Shown here: in pieces, positions 29,455 through 42,370 of the stretch
Numbering within the stretch: the first letter of the stretch is position 1
Layout of the letters: each line of letters starts with the position of its first letter
Origin: Patiria miniata
Taxonomy: Eukaryota > Echinodermata > Asteroidea > Valvatida > Asterinidae
DNA: 64,000 bases
Direction: 5' to 3'
NCBI RefSeq assembly: GCF_015706575.1
Contig: NW_024037072.1
Location: 25,731,162-25,795,161 of the forward strand
Notes under the pieces: generated by a model
What the model was told of the DNA's origin: nothing
The model's input: only the letters and a program-made list of their open reading frames with translations
Database searches by the model: none
Made by a program: the position numbers and the translations under genes

Positions 29455-30068
29455 CTGGTAAAAAAACGATATATAACAGCAAGGATTATGACCAAAAATA
29501 ATCAAGGACTTCATACTCAGTGCCACAGCCAATGTAAATGGAATTTGTGCCATTTGTTGAAGCGTGAATTCACAAATTGAACACATTTAAAATGTGGCGC
29601 ATTTAAAAGTATCGTGACACTTCATATTTGTGTACGGAGTATGAATGGGCCCTTCCTTTTGTTTGGAGTTAATTACCTCAAGGATGGAATTAAAACAAAA
29701 CGCCATCTCCAGCCAGCATAATTTAAGCCAATATCGTGGCTTAATGTATGCAACGAGTTAAGAAGTACAAACAAGCAATTTACAGTCCATATTAAAGGCA
29801 TATAGGATCATTTGCCTTTCATGCATTTTGTATGTTTCCAGTAATAACACGTACCACTCAAACTCTAAAGACGATTATTCAAAACCTAATTGTTGAAGTT
29901 AGAATTCAGTGAAAAATTAAACACAAGCATTTGCATCATTTCGTGAACAGATAGAATTCTATTTCCAATGCTTGACTTATCGTTGGAAATCACCTACATG
30001 TCTTTTGAATGACAGCAAGCCAGGCGGAATAATTTCTCGGGGTGTTTAGTACCAGGACTTACGATCTT

Positions 30069-30370
30069 CAAGGGCGAATCGGGGGGGGGGGGGGGGGGGG
30101 CAAAGGGGGCCATGCCCCCCCCCCCAAAAAAAAAACCCGCACTTTTTTTTAGTGACCTCGCAATAAAGGCAGGCAAAAAGTACACCACCATCTTTTCCTC
30201 CAAAAACATTGGTTAAAGATCGCATCACAGATCGCATCACAGATCGAGCATGTAGAATCCAAAAGAATTTTAGGCCCCGAACCCTACGCCGTATTTTTTT
30301 TGGACCCACATTTTGGGGACCAAATTGTTTTTTAGCTCCCCAAAAAAATTGTGTTCTGGATCAGCCCTTG
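30069..30370. mobile_element. hAT-type MITE, copy 2 (302 bp, reverse)
   Basis: The ends are CAAGGGCGAATC and GGATCAGCCCTTG. ACGATCTT flanks both sides (30061 to 30068 and 30371 to 30378), a perfect 8-bp target duplication. The interior is shared in reverse with copies 1 and 3. Long poly-G and poly-C tracts lie next to the left end. Confidence 0.92.
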
Positions 30371-30512
30371 ACGATCTTCAATCCAAATAAGTTTTCCGAT
30401 AATAATTTACAGGTTAATTTTTAGAAAAATGCAAATGATCTTCTATGCCTTTAATTGCCCGACATAAAAACCACAGAAATATTGGATCAATGACATTAGG
30501 GTTAACACGTAC

Positions 30513-30626
30513 CTGTTTCACAATAGTCCCCAGTCCAGAATGATGTACACATGCAGATGAAGGAGTTACTTTGCGAGACACAACTACCTCCATTCTCACA
30601 CGGCGTCTGTTGACACTCGGTAAAAC
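30513..30626 (-). CDS. EGF-like domain 1
   Basis: A phase 1-1 exon of 38 codons. It has six Cys in EGF order: CQQTPCENGGSC, then CMC and YC. No calcium-binding Asp-x-Asn-Glu motif opens it. Confidence 0.9.
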
Positions 30627-31277
30627 CTGGTCGTATCAGATAATATATACAAACGGGCAGACAAACGGATCAACAGTAAAAAACAAACAAATATATAATA
30701 ATTGAGGTATAGAAATGGTTGCGAATCGAAGGGGAATATCACAGAGGTAGCAGCAACAGAGAGCATTGATACAAATGATACCAACAGGTTATTGGTTCAT
30801 CTGTGTTCCCAAGGAAATTTCAATCCAGGAGAATTATTTTTTTCTGTGTAAAAATCTGAAATTGTGGTCCTGATTTTGGTTCACCTAGGATATCTGTTCC
30901 CCGGCACCAGTCTAGGAGGGTTTGACGGGCGGGGATTAAAACGACAAAATTCGGCAAAACTTCATGATCACGGACTTAGCAAGCCCATCTGTAAACCCCA
31001 ACGGGTAAAGTTTAAATGTGGATAACGAAAATGAAGATCACCGAGTGTGCTGTCTCCCTGATTTACAACCAGGCCTGGGGCATACATGTGACCATAATGC
31101 ACAGAAACTAAACCAAAAGACTTATTTTTTTAAAGGAAAACCTATGGAATTAGGCTGGGACTGAAAACTCCAATCCACTTGCCGGTATGAACGGGATTCG
31201 AACCAGGGTCACAGAAGTGGACGGAAAGCATCACCACGTCATCAACTTGACTATTCCATGACAGCTAGTGTACTTAC

Positions 31278-31509
31278 TCAGCATGAATGTGCCAGGTTTG
31301 ATCTCATTCCCAGTCTCAAACTGGTTCTCAACTGGTCCAAGGGCGGCATAGAACGCTTCTGTTATCTGCGTATCATTCGGGGCAGGGGAACCAGTGAAGA
31401 AAATGTCAAACTGAATGAGAGCTTTGTCATTGGTTTCTACTGAGCTCCCAGTGAGGGTGATGCCAGCAAAGTCACTGCTGACTGAACTCCTCCGGAAAAG
31501 TGCATCCAT
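31278..31509 (-). CDS. SEA domain 1, second exon
   Basis: Phase 0 in, phase 1 out. The peptide begins MDALFRRSSVSSDFAGI. It contains ALIQFDIFFTGSPAPNDTQI, AFYAALGPVENQF and IKPGTFML, typical of SEA domains (a helix after a strand, then a closing strand). No clear GSVVV autocleavage motif is seen. Confidence 0.8.
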
Positions 31510-31666
31510 CTGAGAGGGGGGATAAGACGGGAATTTGAAGTATTAGAAACTCAACAAGCAAGATTTATTTAAGTCTAATTAAACACACACTACTAATCGA
31601 GGAGACTAATAGCAATTTTCATATTCTCTCCATTATAATATCCCATACCGAGGCATCAATACTTAC

Positions 31667-31773
31667 ATCATCCCTTAAAGTAGCAAGTCTCATTGCAACA
31701 TCGCTGGAAGTAAATGGGCTGACCATGGAACCAATACTGACAAACTCAACACTACCGACAGTCTCGTACGTTG
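31667..31773 (-). CDS. SEA domain 1, first exon
   Basis: It follows a GACAG acceptor in phase 1 and leaves in phase 0. The peptide TYETVGSVEFVSIGSMVSPF continues to MRLATLRDD. It parallels the first exon of SEA 2 in length, phases and a start with Thr-x-Glu. Confidence 0.8.
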
Positions 31774-32212
31774 CTGTCATAAAAAGTCAGAAAATATTTT
31801 TTTCTTAATTCTCTATGTTCTTCATAGAATAATTTTGTACATCTTTAAGTAGGCATAGTTGTCCGCACTGCATAAATACTACATTCAATCACAGTTTCAT
31901 ACCATCTTCAATCTTACTGTTATTCATTCAAGTATTAGGCTTGACAGGTGATCACGATGTAAATGTGAAATTTCAAAAGTATGTATCTCTATTCCTCAAT
32001 TATACAGTTAGATAGAACGGGAAAAAAACAAATAAAGAAAATTGTAAAGTTAAATTTTCATCAAAAGGTTATTTTGTTTGTGGTTCTGTGATCACAACTT
32101 TTTCGAATCAAATTTGTCAAAGAAAATGTTAAAGTATCTAGAAATCTCGAAATTAGTACGAAAATAACATTTGAAACAGAATTTGTTACCAAGACAGAAA
32201 TGACAAACTTAC

Positions 32213-32461
32213 GGAGTGTTTCTTGCACAATCACGGAGAAAGAGCAAGTGTCCATGTTACCAAAAGAGTCTGTTGCTGTGTACGTGACACGGGTGGAACC
32301 AGACTCAAAGGTATCCCCAGGGTCCTTAGTAGACGTGAGGGTAAAATTGCTTGTGTCGTTTGCCGTTGGAGGTGTCCAGTAAACGGCAGCTACGTCAGTC
32401 GTGGACAGAACCCAGACGGTTTGGTCGGATGGACAGCCAATGATGACAGGGTCGCCGCGAT
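32213..32461 (-). CDS. HYR exon 33 (last before SEA)
   Basis: This exon has no early Met and so is easily missed. It begins DRGDPVIIGCPSDQTVWV, contains YWTPPTANDTSNFTLTS, TYTATDSFGNMDTC and ends SVIVQETL at a CTCC/GTAAGT donor. It is stop-free through 83 codons. It most resembles exon 31. Confidence 0.9.
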
Positions 32462-32777
32462 CTATGAATATACATCAGAAGTCTCTCATGAGGCCGAGCA
32501 TAGTCCATGTTTTGTAAGGTACACATCGTAACAATCGAAAGTGGCATCCAATCAATGCTTTTAAACAATTGTTTTTGTCGCTGTGAGATTAAATATCATG
32601 GTGTCAGAGGGGGCATCATCAGTAGGAATTATTTTAAGGTAGATCACTGAACGCTCTCCAAAGATGCCCCCTCCCCATAGGTATTTTTTTTTAATTTGAC
32701 CCTCTAAAATGACTTTGAGGCAGAATCAATGGATATTTCGAAGTCACACTTTGTACGATCATTTATCAATCGTTTAC

Positions 32778-33020
32778 CTTGGACAGTAATGACAAAGACA
32801 CACTCTGCAGACTGACCAGCCGAGTCGTAGGCTGTGTAAGTGATGGTGGTGTCACCGATTGGGAACTGATGCCCAGGCGCGTGACTGCCAAACAGCGAAG
32901 GGTTGCTGCGATCATCAGTGGGGCTGGGGTAGGAGAAGCCGACTGTGGCGTAGGACTGGCCAGGATCGGTGGACACCGAGGTGCTAGGAGGACAAGAGGT
33001 GAACTCTGGAGGGGCGTCGT
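32778..33020 (-). CDS. HYR exon 32
   Basis: Begins DDAPPEFTSCPPSTSVST. GQSYATVGFSYPSPTDD and DSAGQSAECVF pair it with exon 30. Confidence 0.92.
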
Positions 33021-34032
33021 CTGGGAAAACAACCACAAAATCACATTGTACATACTGACATCCAGCGCCAACATGACAGGCGTTAATAGCTCTGGGAACT
33101 CAGGAACAGGGGTGAGGCTTGGTTGTTGTAAGATAAAACTGGTTCAGATGACCCTTTGGTTGGTTAGCAATCACACACGATGAAATCACTGCCAAAGTCG
33201 TCAACACTCTCAATCAATGATGAATGATCAAAATTGTTTTTGTTGGCAACTGCCGCAACACCCTCCAGGATCGATCATTGGATGCAGAAATACGAACTCA
33301 TTAAGAATCACGGTCATACACACATAATATTGCATACAAGTGTTCAATGAGTTACATATTGGTATTGGATTCCGCCAGAAATTGGTTGTAATAGCTTTGC
33401 TGTGTGACTTTGCTGTGTGACTTTACGACCTTCTGCCTCTACTTGGCTTTGTGGTACGTAAGAACTCTGAAAATAGTTCAACGCTGTGCATAATAGCCAT
33501 AAAGACCAATTATTACAGACATCTCATTTTAATTTTGTTCCAATAAATAAAAAAAAAGGTTCACTCATGCCTATCCACGCGATATAAAACCATTGCCTTC
33601 TTACTCGGCCTTTTCGAGTAAAATCTGCTGTCAAAATTGCAATGTTTTGGACACAAGTGTACTTATATTGAAAACAGCTAAAGTAAGGTTTCCTATACAT
33701 GATGTCATAATTTAATATCAAATTTTTCAATTTTCAAACTAATGGCGTGATGCGTGCAGACGTTTTGTCGGAGTATAATGATCCTAATCCAGACCCAGAA
33801 TCTTAATCATCAGGCAGTAATGCTGAATGTGGGCTCATAGCTGAATTCATTCTTGGAAATGCAGTCTCCAGATTATAAACTCGGTAAGGAACCAAAATAC
33901 CTCAAGACTTGCCGAAATTGCATCAGTCATCATGAGTACGGTAACAAATCAATTTCCTATTTTCTATAGTCCGAGCCTACATAGATGAAAATAAAAATAG
34001 GCATCACAAAATTAAGAACAGGCATCACTTAC

Positions 34033-34278
34033 TTTCGATAATAATTTCAAATTGGCAAAGGGCTGTGTTTCCGCTTGGATCCGTGACTGTATAGACGACC
34101 TCATACATTCCAACATTCAATGTTTCTCCTGGCGTGTGGTTGTCGTTGGCTAGGAGCGTGTACTCTCCTGAATTGTCTCTGGCTGTGGGCGGAGTCCACA
34201 TGATGATTATCGGGGCGTTGTCTAAGGTGATCTTGTTAATGTCTGCAGGGCAGCCCTGGATCACTGGATCTTCTTGGT
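34033..34278 (-). CDS. HYR exon 31
   Basis: Begins DQEDPVIQGCPADINKI. DNSGEYTLLANDNHTPGETL is followed by VTDPSGNTALCQF. It ends FEIIIE at a GAAA/GTAAGT donor. Confidence 0.92.
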
Positions 34279-34817
34279 CTGAAAGTAAAAGAAAACAAAC
34301 TTTTGAGAGAGAGAAATATTTCATATGGACCGTGGGGCACTTTTCAGTTGTGCTGTTCCGGTCCAAACTCCACAAAGTAACGTGGGTTCAAATTGTATAG
34401 GAGGCACTGACAGGGGCCTCATTTTCTGGAGGGGGCACTCAATACAAGTTTAGCAATGAAAACCTCATTTTGCCTTCCCCGCCCATGCCCCCCTTGGTTA
34501 CGTCGCTGCCAAAATCTGCATGAACACAATATATCTCTAGCATGAAGTCCAAAATTATTCATGATTAACTATTTTTGTGCATAGTAAATAAATAAAATGA
34601 AATTTGGTCTTTCATTCAAAAATTCATTTTTCTTTTGCAATTCCTTGTAAGGGAGAAACTAATTTCGTAGAAATTTTCAGTGGAGCATGGATATACTGGC
34701 TTTAATGTGTGATGAATCATTTATAAATCAAAAGCATTCTTCTAATGCCCCCAAAAGAAATGAAAGGTTTATTGTTCAACTGTTTTGGTAAAACAATATC
34801 GCAAGTTAAGTAAGTAC

Positions 34818-35066
34818 CTAGCACAGTAATGTTGAATTCACAGGATGCAGTCTGTCCGATGGAGTCCGTTGCCACGTACGTAACCATCCACATTCCCATA
34901 GTGAACTGCCTGCCTGGCGTGTAGCCATTCATCTCAATGACAATAGGTATGCTGTCATCATCCTGGGCCTGTGGTACAGTCCATGTAACCACAGCATAGC
35001 TTTGTCCCATCGTGGTGTTGGTCACAACGTTGGACGGGCAAGACGTAAAGAACGGGGCTGCGTGTC
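34818..35066 (-). CDS. HYR exon 30
   Basis: Begins GHAAPFFTSCPSNVVTN, with Gly as the split codon. MGQSYAVVTWTVPQAQDDD and DSIGQTASCEF resemble exon 32. Confidence 0.91.
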
Positions 35067-36230
35067 CTGAATTCATCAAATACAAACAGTCACCTTTATA
35101 AAGTCAATTTACAAGTAATTTAATGTTAAAATAGGCTTTAAAAATAAAATTAGAATCTTTAAAATGAAAACCCCACATTTAAACTTTAGGACAAGAAAGA
35201 TGGGCAACCAATACAATGACTGAAAACTTAATACATGTACATCAAAAACGATTCAAGTAATTGAAAGAAGTGACAAAGGTTTTGAGACCTATTTTGAGAA
35301 ACCATTGTTACTTTACTTTCCCAACATTCCTTTTGTTTTTATTTTATCAAAAAAATGTGTTTCTGCATGCTGAGAAAGTGTGACGTCACCTCCTCCCCAG
35401 GTCAGGCGAACTTCCTCGACAACAGTTCACGTGCATTCCATAACAACAACTTTTATGTTTGTTTAATACAGGCAACCACTGACAGCAATATAACATCCTA
35501 CTTTTAAAAGAAAATTTTCATCAATTAGTACCTGAAAATTGTTCGCTGCCTTTCAGCAGATTTTAATACAACCAGTTAATACAACTACTGTCGTGCTTAT
35601 TTTCGCTTCAAAGAGGAGAATCAACAGTCATAGCGATAAAATTCGACTCCGAGGAAGAGAATTAGATAAGTAAAAACAACAAAATTACATGTAAATATCT
35701 CAAAATCGTTTGTCAAATTTCGTATGTATCCATACTTTTTCCCGCTTCTTTTTTAATCTATCAACCAATCACAGCAGCTTTTATATTTGAAATGGACAAC
35801 TACCCCCTCATTGGTAAAGAAAAAAATAAGAGGAACTCTGACCGGCAGTTGAGAAACCTTTCAGCAGTGTACCCATGCCCAGCGGAATAAGTGGAGGGGG
35901 GGCGGAGCTGGATGTCACAGGGGGCGGGTGGAGGAGACGCCCAATGTCTGTTAAATCTGTTAATCATGGTCACTTATATGACTTACAAAATTCAAGATGG
36001 GGGGGGGGGGGCGGCACTGGAAAGGTGACGATTGCCATGCCCCCTCCCCCCCCCCCCCCCACAGCTAGGCTGCTTCCCATTCTGCAGGTTTGTTCATATT
36101 CAAATCAAAAGCGCTCACGCATACTTCGCACCACATCCACGCACATGCATCCAGTCATATGGAGATACAGTGCAATTTACTGGTTCAGCACAGACTTCCA
36201 TTAAAAGCTATTACCATATTTTGTTCATAC

Positions 36231-36467
36231 CTGTAACAGTTACGAAGAAGTCACAACTAGCATTTCTTCCATCAGTGTCTGTAATGGTGTAAACGACCAC
36301 AGTTTGTCCCACCTCAAAGCGGCTGTTATTGGCATGGGTGCTGAAAAGGTCTGCCAGCAAGCTGCTGTTATAGATCGGTGCGGGCCATGAAATCCTGGTA
36401 CTATTCAAACCAGGGTCGGATGAGAGGATCACATCAGCTGGACAGGCTATCATGAGCATGTCCATGG
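36231..36467 (-). CDS. HYR exon 29 (subtype B)
   Basis: Begins AMDMLMIACPADVILSS, with Ala as the split codon as in exons 12, 17 and 22. It contains PIYNSSLLADLFSTHANNSR. Confidence 0.91.
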
Positions 36468-36540
36468 CTGTAAAAGGATAAAAAAAAAAATAGTTATGTG
36501 ATGCTGATATTGAGAATGGTGCCTTGTAATTAGACATCTG

Positions 36541-36792
36541 TCTTAAAGCACTTCACAATTATGACCTATAGCCATCAGGTCATGACTGAGATCAATTTTT
36601 CTGCAGCCGCTTGAGATCAAGATCAACATAATCTGTTCTCTACCCACACAGGTTCCCATTTTACTCCTGAGTGTAGAGAGGCAATTGAAGTAAAGTGTCT
36701 TGCCCAGGAACACAAACACCCAGATCACTGTCAGGATTCAAACCCATATACCCCTGTACGTGAGTTGGATACTGTAACCATTGGCCCACGGC
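36541..36792 (-). mobile_element. tRNA-headed SINE, family 1, copy a
   Basis: On the minus strand the head has GGGCCAATGGTTA (A-box-like) and GGGTTTGAATCC (B box). The core follows with TGGGCAAGACACTTTACTTC and AAATGGGAACCTGTG. This type of core is widespread in invertebrate SINEs (compare MESC/Nin-type). The tail contains GCGGCTGCAGAAAAATTG. Confidence 0.8.
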
Positions 36793-37022
36793 AATCTGCA
36801 AATGTGGAGCTCAATAGACTCTTCATACGATTTTCGGGAAGAAATTCGATGCTACTTGAGATATGTTTATTTACTCATACAATGTTTTGGAACAGAAGGA
36901 TTATGCTAAATGTAGATGGTCAACTATAGATTTAAGATGAAATATCGGATTGCTAAACTGTTTGGGGTGGGGAGGGGAAGGGGGAGGAAAAATAACTTTA
37001 TGTGATAAGGACTGATACTCAC

Positions 37023-37265
37023 AAAAGACAATTATGTTGAATGAACAATTTGCTGAGTTTCCAGATGGATCGGTTGCCGTGTAGACAACAGGGCTTCTCC
37101 CAATTGGAAACTGTGCAGGCATTCGGGACGGCAACGAGACGTTGACGGATCCAGAGTTATCGGTGGCAACAGGGTCTGTCCAGTTGGCAAATGATGTGTT
37201 ATTTGCTCTCGTGGCGATCACTTCCACGTCAGAGGGGCAGATGGAGAACTCGGGGAGCTCTTTAT
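37023..37265 (-). CDS. HYR exon 28 (subtype A)
   Basis: Begins DKELPEFSICPSDVEVI. ATDPSGNSANCSF pairs with exon 21. It ends NIIVF at a TTTT/GTGAGT donor, the subtype A style of ending. Confidence 0.92.
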
Positions 37266-38203
37266 CTGTCATCAAACGAAAGGAAACACTTGATACATGT
37301 TAAAAGAGTAGCTTTTTTTGCAAACATTCAAAAATAAAGTGGGACAAAGTCATGAAATATCCTACTTGATTGGAAGTAATAGGATAAAGCATCCTGTGAA
37401 ATAAGAACGCCTATAGTATGCTGTGATTTTCAAGACATTTTCCAGAGGAATTACCGTCATCGCACTTTCAATGGAAACTTATTCTTTGCGTCGAAAAAAA
37501 GGAAGATGCCTTTTTAATGTTTTCTCAAAAGTATGATATATACTGAGCTAACATTTCGTAAAGTTATTGATAATAACCTGCTTCAGAGTTATTGTATTGT
37601 TGTTCCTAGAATCGGCAAAAATATTCTTTTTGCAAAAGGTGTCCATTTCCTTAAAGCCACTCCAATTTCAGATCTTGAACCTTCCATCACAAAACAGTTG
37701 AAGTAATCAGAAGCCATCACTGTTAATTCAGTTTTACAATTCTCCCACGACATCTGATATACAGTCACCATTTCCATAACAGTAAAAACTCATTTCAAAT
37801 AGCAGCAAACAAACAAACTTGCAATCCTCATTGTAAAATTGCCAGAACTTCAAACAAGCCTAAAACAATAATATTTTGGCATTGCAAAAACTGAAATTAA
37901 CAAAAGCATTTATCACGCCAGAAAGAAGTTTTTGAGAAGGCAAGACAAATGAAAAACAGGCCATTAAAAATGTTTTAAAAACATATTAATGGATGTTCTG
38001 TTTTGATTACTACATCAGTGAAAATGTAGATGCCTACAATTGTGTGGCTTAATTAAGTTAGTCAAACAGTGCCGTCAACATTTTCTGTACGGTGCAGGCA
38101 AAAGTGATTGTACTCGACATTTTGACTCTTTTGTCATTCTAGGGACCTTGCAAGATCAATGCAAAGTCAACACTGGACCATAACGGGCCAATAGTAAACT
38201 CAC

Positions 38204-38449
38204 CAACCACTATGACCTCAAATTCACATCTTCCAATATTGTTGTTGGGATCTGCCACGACATACGACACCGTTGTGGAACCAATGCTAAAGGAATCTCC
38301 CGACCGACTGTTGCTGGTCGGCGATACCGCTGCACCGCCGTTGTCAATGGCAACCAATGCATCCCACGTGACGATAGCCATATCACTTCCTGGGTCAGTC
38401 TCCACGGTAACGTTGTCTGGACAGTTTTGGAAGACTGGACCCTCCTCAT
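38204..38449 (-). CDS. HYR exon 27 (subtype E)
   Basis: Begins DEEGPVFQNCPDNVTVE. PGSDMAIVTWDALVAIDN resembles exon 20. It ends CEFEVIVVG. Confidence 0.92.
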
Positions 38450-38912
38450 CTGAGAGGGAGAAAATGAACATCACGTTCTGACATCTTGGTTCTGCAATTT
38501 CAGTGCTGTTTAAAGACTTCATTTTTGTCAGCTGTTTCAATTTTCAGCGACAAAACTGAAGTAATAATGAACACGTGCAGTATCCCAAGTTTATGAAAAC
38601 ATAACTATTTTTGAGTCAATGGTCAGCTTCAAGTGAATTAAATCTTTGGAATCAGGGTCTGCCTGAGATCATTTAAAACCATTTAAAGACGAAGCTTCTC
38701 ATCATTCACCGAAACACCCCCCCCCCCCCACTTTGCAAACTTGCAACGGCCGGCCGGCACCAGTGGTCCTTTGCCCCCATCCAACCACTTTCAAAACTCA
38801 CATTATAGGCATTCAGATGATGTCTAGAACAGGTATTGCTCACTGCCTATGTTATTGGTTTAACAAAAACTGTATTTTATGATCTTACATAAATATAACC
38901 ACATATTCTCAC

Positions 38913-39155
38913 CGTTTATTGTAATAGTAAAAGTGCACGTGTTGTTGTTGCCTGCACTGTCGGCGACCCTGTACATCACATCCCTCGTACCCAGTGAGAA
39001 ATTGTCATTAGGCTGGTGGGACGCTTCAAAGACAGTCACGTTGACATTGTCAACGGCTGTTGGAACGGCCCAACTGACAGAAGCTTCATCGATACCAGGG
39101 TCTGTGGGGAACGTCATGTCACCGGGACAATCCACAAACATTGGGGTCTCATTAT
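38913..39155 (-). CDS. HYR exon 26 (subtype D)
   Basis: Begins DNETPMFVDCPGDMTFP. DNVNVTVFEASHQPNDNFSL resembles exon 19. It starts another D-E-A-B series (exons 26 to 29). Confidence 0.92.
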
Positions 39156-39654
39156 CTGTCAAGAGAAACCAAACATTTATCACAAAGTAGCAGTGTTACT
39201 CTTAGTCTTATGGTTCATATAATTTCACTTTGTACAGGAAATTGCTGACCAGCAGACATATTACATGCATGCTACGGACTCCCGGATCGCAGAATGAACG
39301 GTAAATGTAGTGTGTGACCACTCACAAGGGCTACATCAATGTGTGCAACAATTTACCGACAATATATGGGACTTTGTGATCACTTTTGAAAGCCCCAGTG
39401 GGCGGGACACAGCGTGTGCTGCAATTATTTTAGAACTTCTACAGTAATTATTCCATAACTAAACGTGGGTGAACTTTTTCCATACGTCTCCCACAAAATG
39501 TAAACACTTTGGTACAGCTAGTAAAATACTGGAAGCAATTTAACAAAAAAAATCTTCTTTTTTCGGGCTGAAAGTCGAAAATTGCACAGACAGTTAATCT
39601 TTAAGTAAGAGCGTCAGCATGCTCAGACATTAGAGATGGCGATGCAACTTGTAC

Positions 39655-39903
39655 CTGTCACTTGAACATAGAAGCTGCATTTGTCTTCATCAGTGTTCCC
39701 CGATGTGTCTGTGGCAGTATAGATCACCTGGGTCATACCAACCGGGAATGCAATCCCCGATTCCTGGCTAGGAATCAAAGATGCCACTTCAATGTTGTCC
39801 TGGGCCATGACTACCGACCATGAGACATTGGCTGTGGGCTTACTAGGGTCGGTGTTGGTGCTCACGTTTCCTGGGCAACCGACAATGACAGGAGGTGACA
39901 GAT
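39655..39903 (-). CDS. HYR exon 25
   Basis: Begins DLSPPVIVGCPGNVSTN. A two-residue insertion (NTDEDKC) precedes the second Cys, giving 249 bp. Confidence 0.91.
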
Positions 39904-40674
39904 CTGACATGGGAAGTGTTGAGAAAATAAATTATTAACATATTATTCATGTGACAATATTGGTTTAAGCCGACCCTTTTGCTTTCACGAGGAAAGCCAC
40001 TACCTGTCCTGCTACAGGCCTTTAACAGTGTTAGAGTGGTATTATACAACAGGTAATGATGAACAGAAAATTAACATTCAACAGAATATGATGTGTCATC
40101 CCATATGAACTCGACCAGAGGTTCCACGGTGACCGACCTAAATGTAGTATTCTTCCTATTGCAGACGGACTTGTCCACAAATAAAAGGAATGCAGCATCA
40201 TTAAATATCTGCAACAGATCCTGGGCTGACATCAGGAGCCCCTTGAAAATTGAATGTAAGATTTTCGCGGATGACAAGATTAATATTTGAGGGGCCAATA
40301 ACTCTGAAATGAGAAATGATAGGCCAAGTTAGTCTGATGGCAGATTCTGCATGAAACCCTGGTGCTAGTTCACCGCGAGTAGCAATTTCAGTACAAATTC
40401 CTGATTCATTTCCAATATATTGGCCTCTCAAACCCTATAAATTAACGTTCGCGACTCGTAAGTACAAAAAGTGTGCGTGGCACCCTATCGTTGGACGGTC
40501 GTATCTCAGAAACCCTTAGGAGTTGACACCTAACATTTTGCAGGTGTTCATAATTCATAAAAAGGTACTGCCAGAATTGTCTTTGAGCCAAATCTAAGTC
40601 GATGGCCTTGGAAGATTTCTGGACTTTGGTTGAGTTCATGGTTGAGTGTATGGTTATGAGATTAACGAACTCAC

Positions 40675-40917
40675 CAGAGACAGTGACGTTAAAAACACAT
40701 GCCATTGTGTTGCCTGCTTCATCTGTAGCATTGATAACGACTTCAGTGATGCCAAACGAAAACGCATCTCCAGGAAAGAACTGCTGCTCAAGAGTGAAGT
40801 TGCCTGAATTATCAGAAGCGCTCGGTTCAGTCCAGGTTGCCGATGCATTGGTACTGTCATTGTACAGGTACAGCTCAATGCCATTGGGACAGCTTGAGAA
40901 CACTGGAGGTTCCAAGT
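40675..40917 (-). CDS. HYR exon 24
   Basis: Begins DLEPPVFSSCPNGIELYL. DNSGNFTLEQQFFPGDAFSF and ATDEAGNTMACVF are typical. It has no clear slot in the five-exon series. Confidence 0.91.
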
Positions 40918-41154
40918 CTGCTCAGAATTTTCGTTAGGAAAACAAAGTAATTCAAAAGGTGAGATTACAGTGGGACATCGGACAAGCGGCTGTTTGCTGT
41001 GGACAACTGCCAGCAAGCTAAAAAGTCTTGCTTTGGACTACTGGAGGGTATCTACTATCTTGATTATTTAAAACAAAAGACGAGTTTGTAAAATGGCAAA
41101 TAAGACGACAAACATTTGGAATTCCAGGAAGCGTAAAATTCGAAGCTCAGTGTT

Positions 41155-41270
41155 GTAGTAGAGTCCAGTTTTATCGAGTACGAGTCCGAAACCTGGACAA
41201 TCAAGTTCTTGAAGTTGGCTTGAGTCTAAGAATGGAAAAATAGGCTCAAGTCTGGACTTGAGCTGGAATC
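41155..41270. repeat. GAGTC-rich simple repeat
   Basis: GTAGAGTCC, CGAGTACGAGTCCG and GGCTTGAGTCTAAG followed by CTCAAGTCTGGACTTGAGC. It is the same word family as the other CAAGTC tracts. Confidence 0.6.
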
Positions 41271-41534
41271 TTGTTTGTTTTACCAGTTTTGACACAAACT
41301 ATTTTAACCATCTACCCAATGACTCGCTAAATATGTCAAAGTTGTCACGAAGTTGTAAAAGAATATACAATCCAGATATTAGTTGACATTTTGAAGACTG
41401 GCATCCTGTAAAATCTTGACATCAAACTGTTATTATTAAAATGCTTTTTATTCAAGTAAACAAGCAGACCTGCAACTGATCAATTAAGACTCAACTACAG
41501 TGGCTCATCAATATAAACAGCAGGATTTAATTAC

Positions 41535-41768
41535 CTTCAACAAATACTGTGAAATTGCAAGTGGCACGGTTTCCGCTTTCATCCTCGGCAGTGAAAAGAA
41601 CGACCTTGTCACCAAGCAGGAATTGCACTCCAGATGGATAGTTGCTGGTGACATTAACAGATCCTCCAGAATTATCAACCACGGTCGGCTGGGTCCAATT
41701 AAAGACTCGGGACCCGTTCGAGATGAAGACATCATTGGCACAGTCCAAAAATACCGGCTTTTCTGTAT
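41535..41768 (-). CDS. HYR exon 23 (subtype C, shortest)
   Basis: Begins DTEKPVFLDCANDVFIS. At 234 bp it is the shortest HYR exon, with CA for CP and a deletion before FNWTQP. It ends CNFTVFVEG. Confidence 0.91.
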
Positions 41769-42037
41769 CTGAAGGAAATTCATTATCATGGCAAAATTTA
41801 ATAACTTTAAATGTACCCACGAAGTAACATATTTGATTTCTGCAGACAAAAATTGTGCATAGATATACCTAGCAGTAAAACTTAAAGACAATCGCCAACC
41901 TGAACTCCTTATTGACACTGAAAGGAAGCATTTTCATTTTCGTTTTCTTTTCGAAAGTCTATTTTCATTAGTATTTGATAAACCTTTTACTGTCAGTATA
42001 CACTCTGTATGGAAGTTCTGAAGCTTTATCCGCTTAC

Positions 42038-42283
42038 CTACAACGTGAACCCTAAAACTGCAAGAGGCATTATTCCCTGCACGATCAGCAATGAAATAGG
42101 TGACGAAGGTGGTACCAAGGTAGAAACGGCTGCCGTTTTGGTGACTGACATCAAACACCACAATCTCCTGATTGTCTCGGTACTGAGGAGCGATCCAAGT
42201 CAAGTTTGTTGAATTCACTCCCTGATCAGTGGGCCCTGAGACGTCTGGAGGGCATATGATCATTGGCATGTCGCTGTCGTTTG
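42038..42283 (-). CDS. HYR exon 22 (subtype B)
   Basis: Begins ANDSDMPMIICPPDVSGP, with Ala as the split codon. VSHQNGSRFYLGTTFVTYFI is the subtype B core. It ends CSFRVHVVG. Confidence 0.92.
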
Positions 42284-42370
42284 CTGCGAGTTGGAGAAAT
42301 GTGAAACAAAATAATAGTTTTATCAACAAATTAAGTGCAATGCTTATGCTACATCCGATGCTGACTCTTT

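Noticed and set aside
30046..30309. Small proteins with poly-Gly/Pro segments
   Set aside because: They are translations of the poly-G/poly-C tracts in the hAT MITE.
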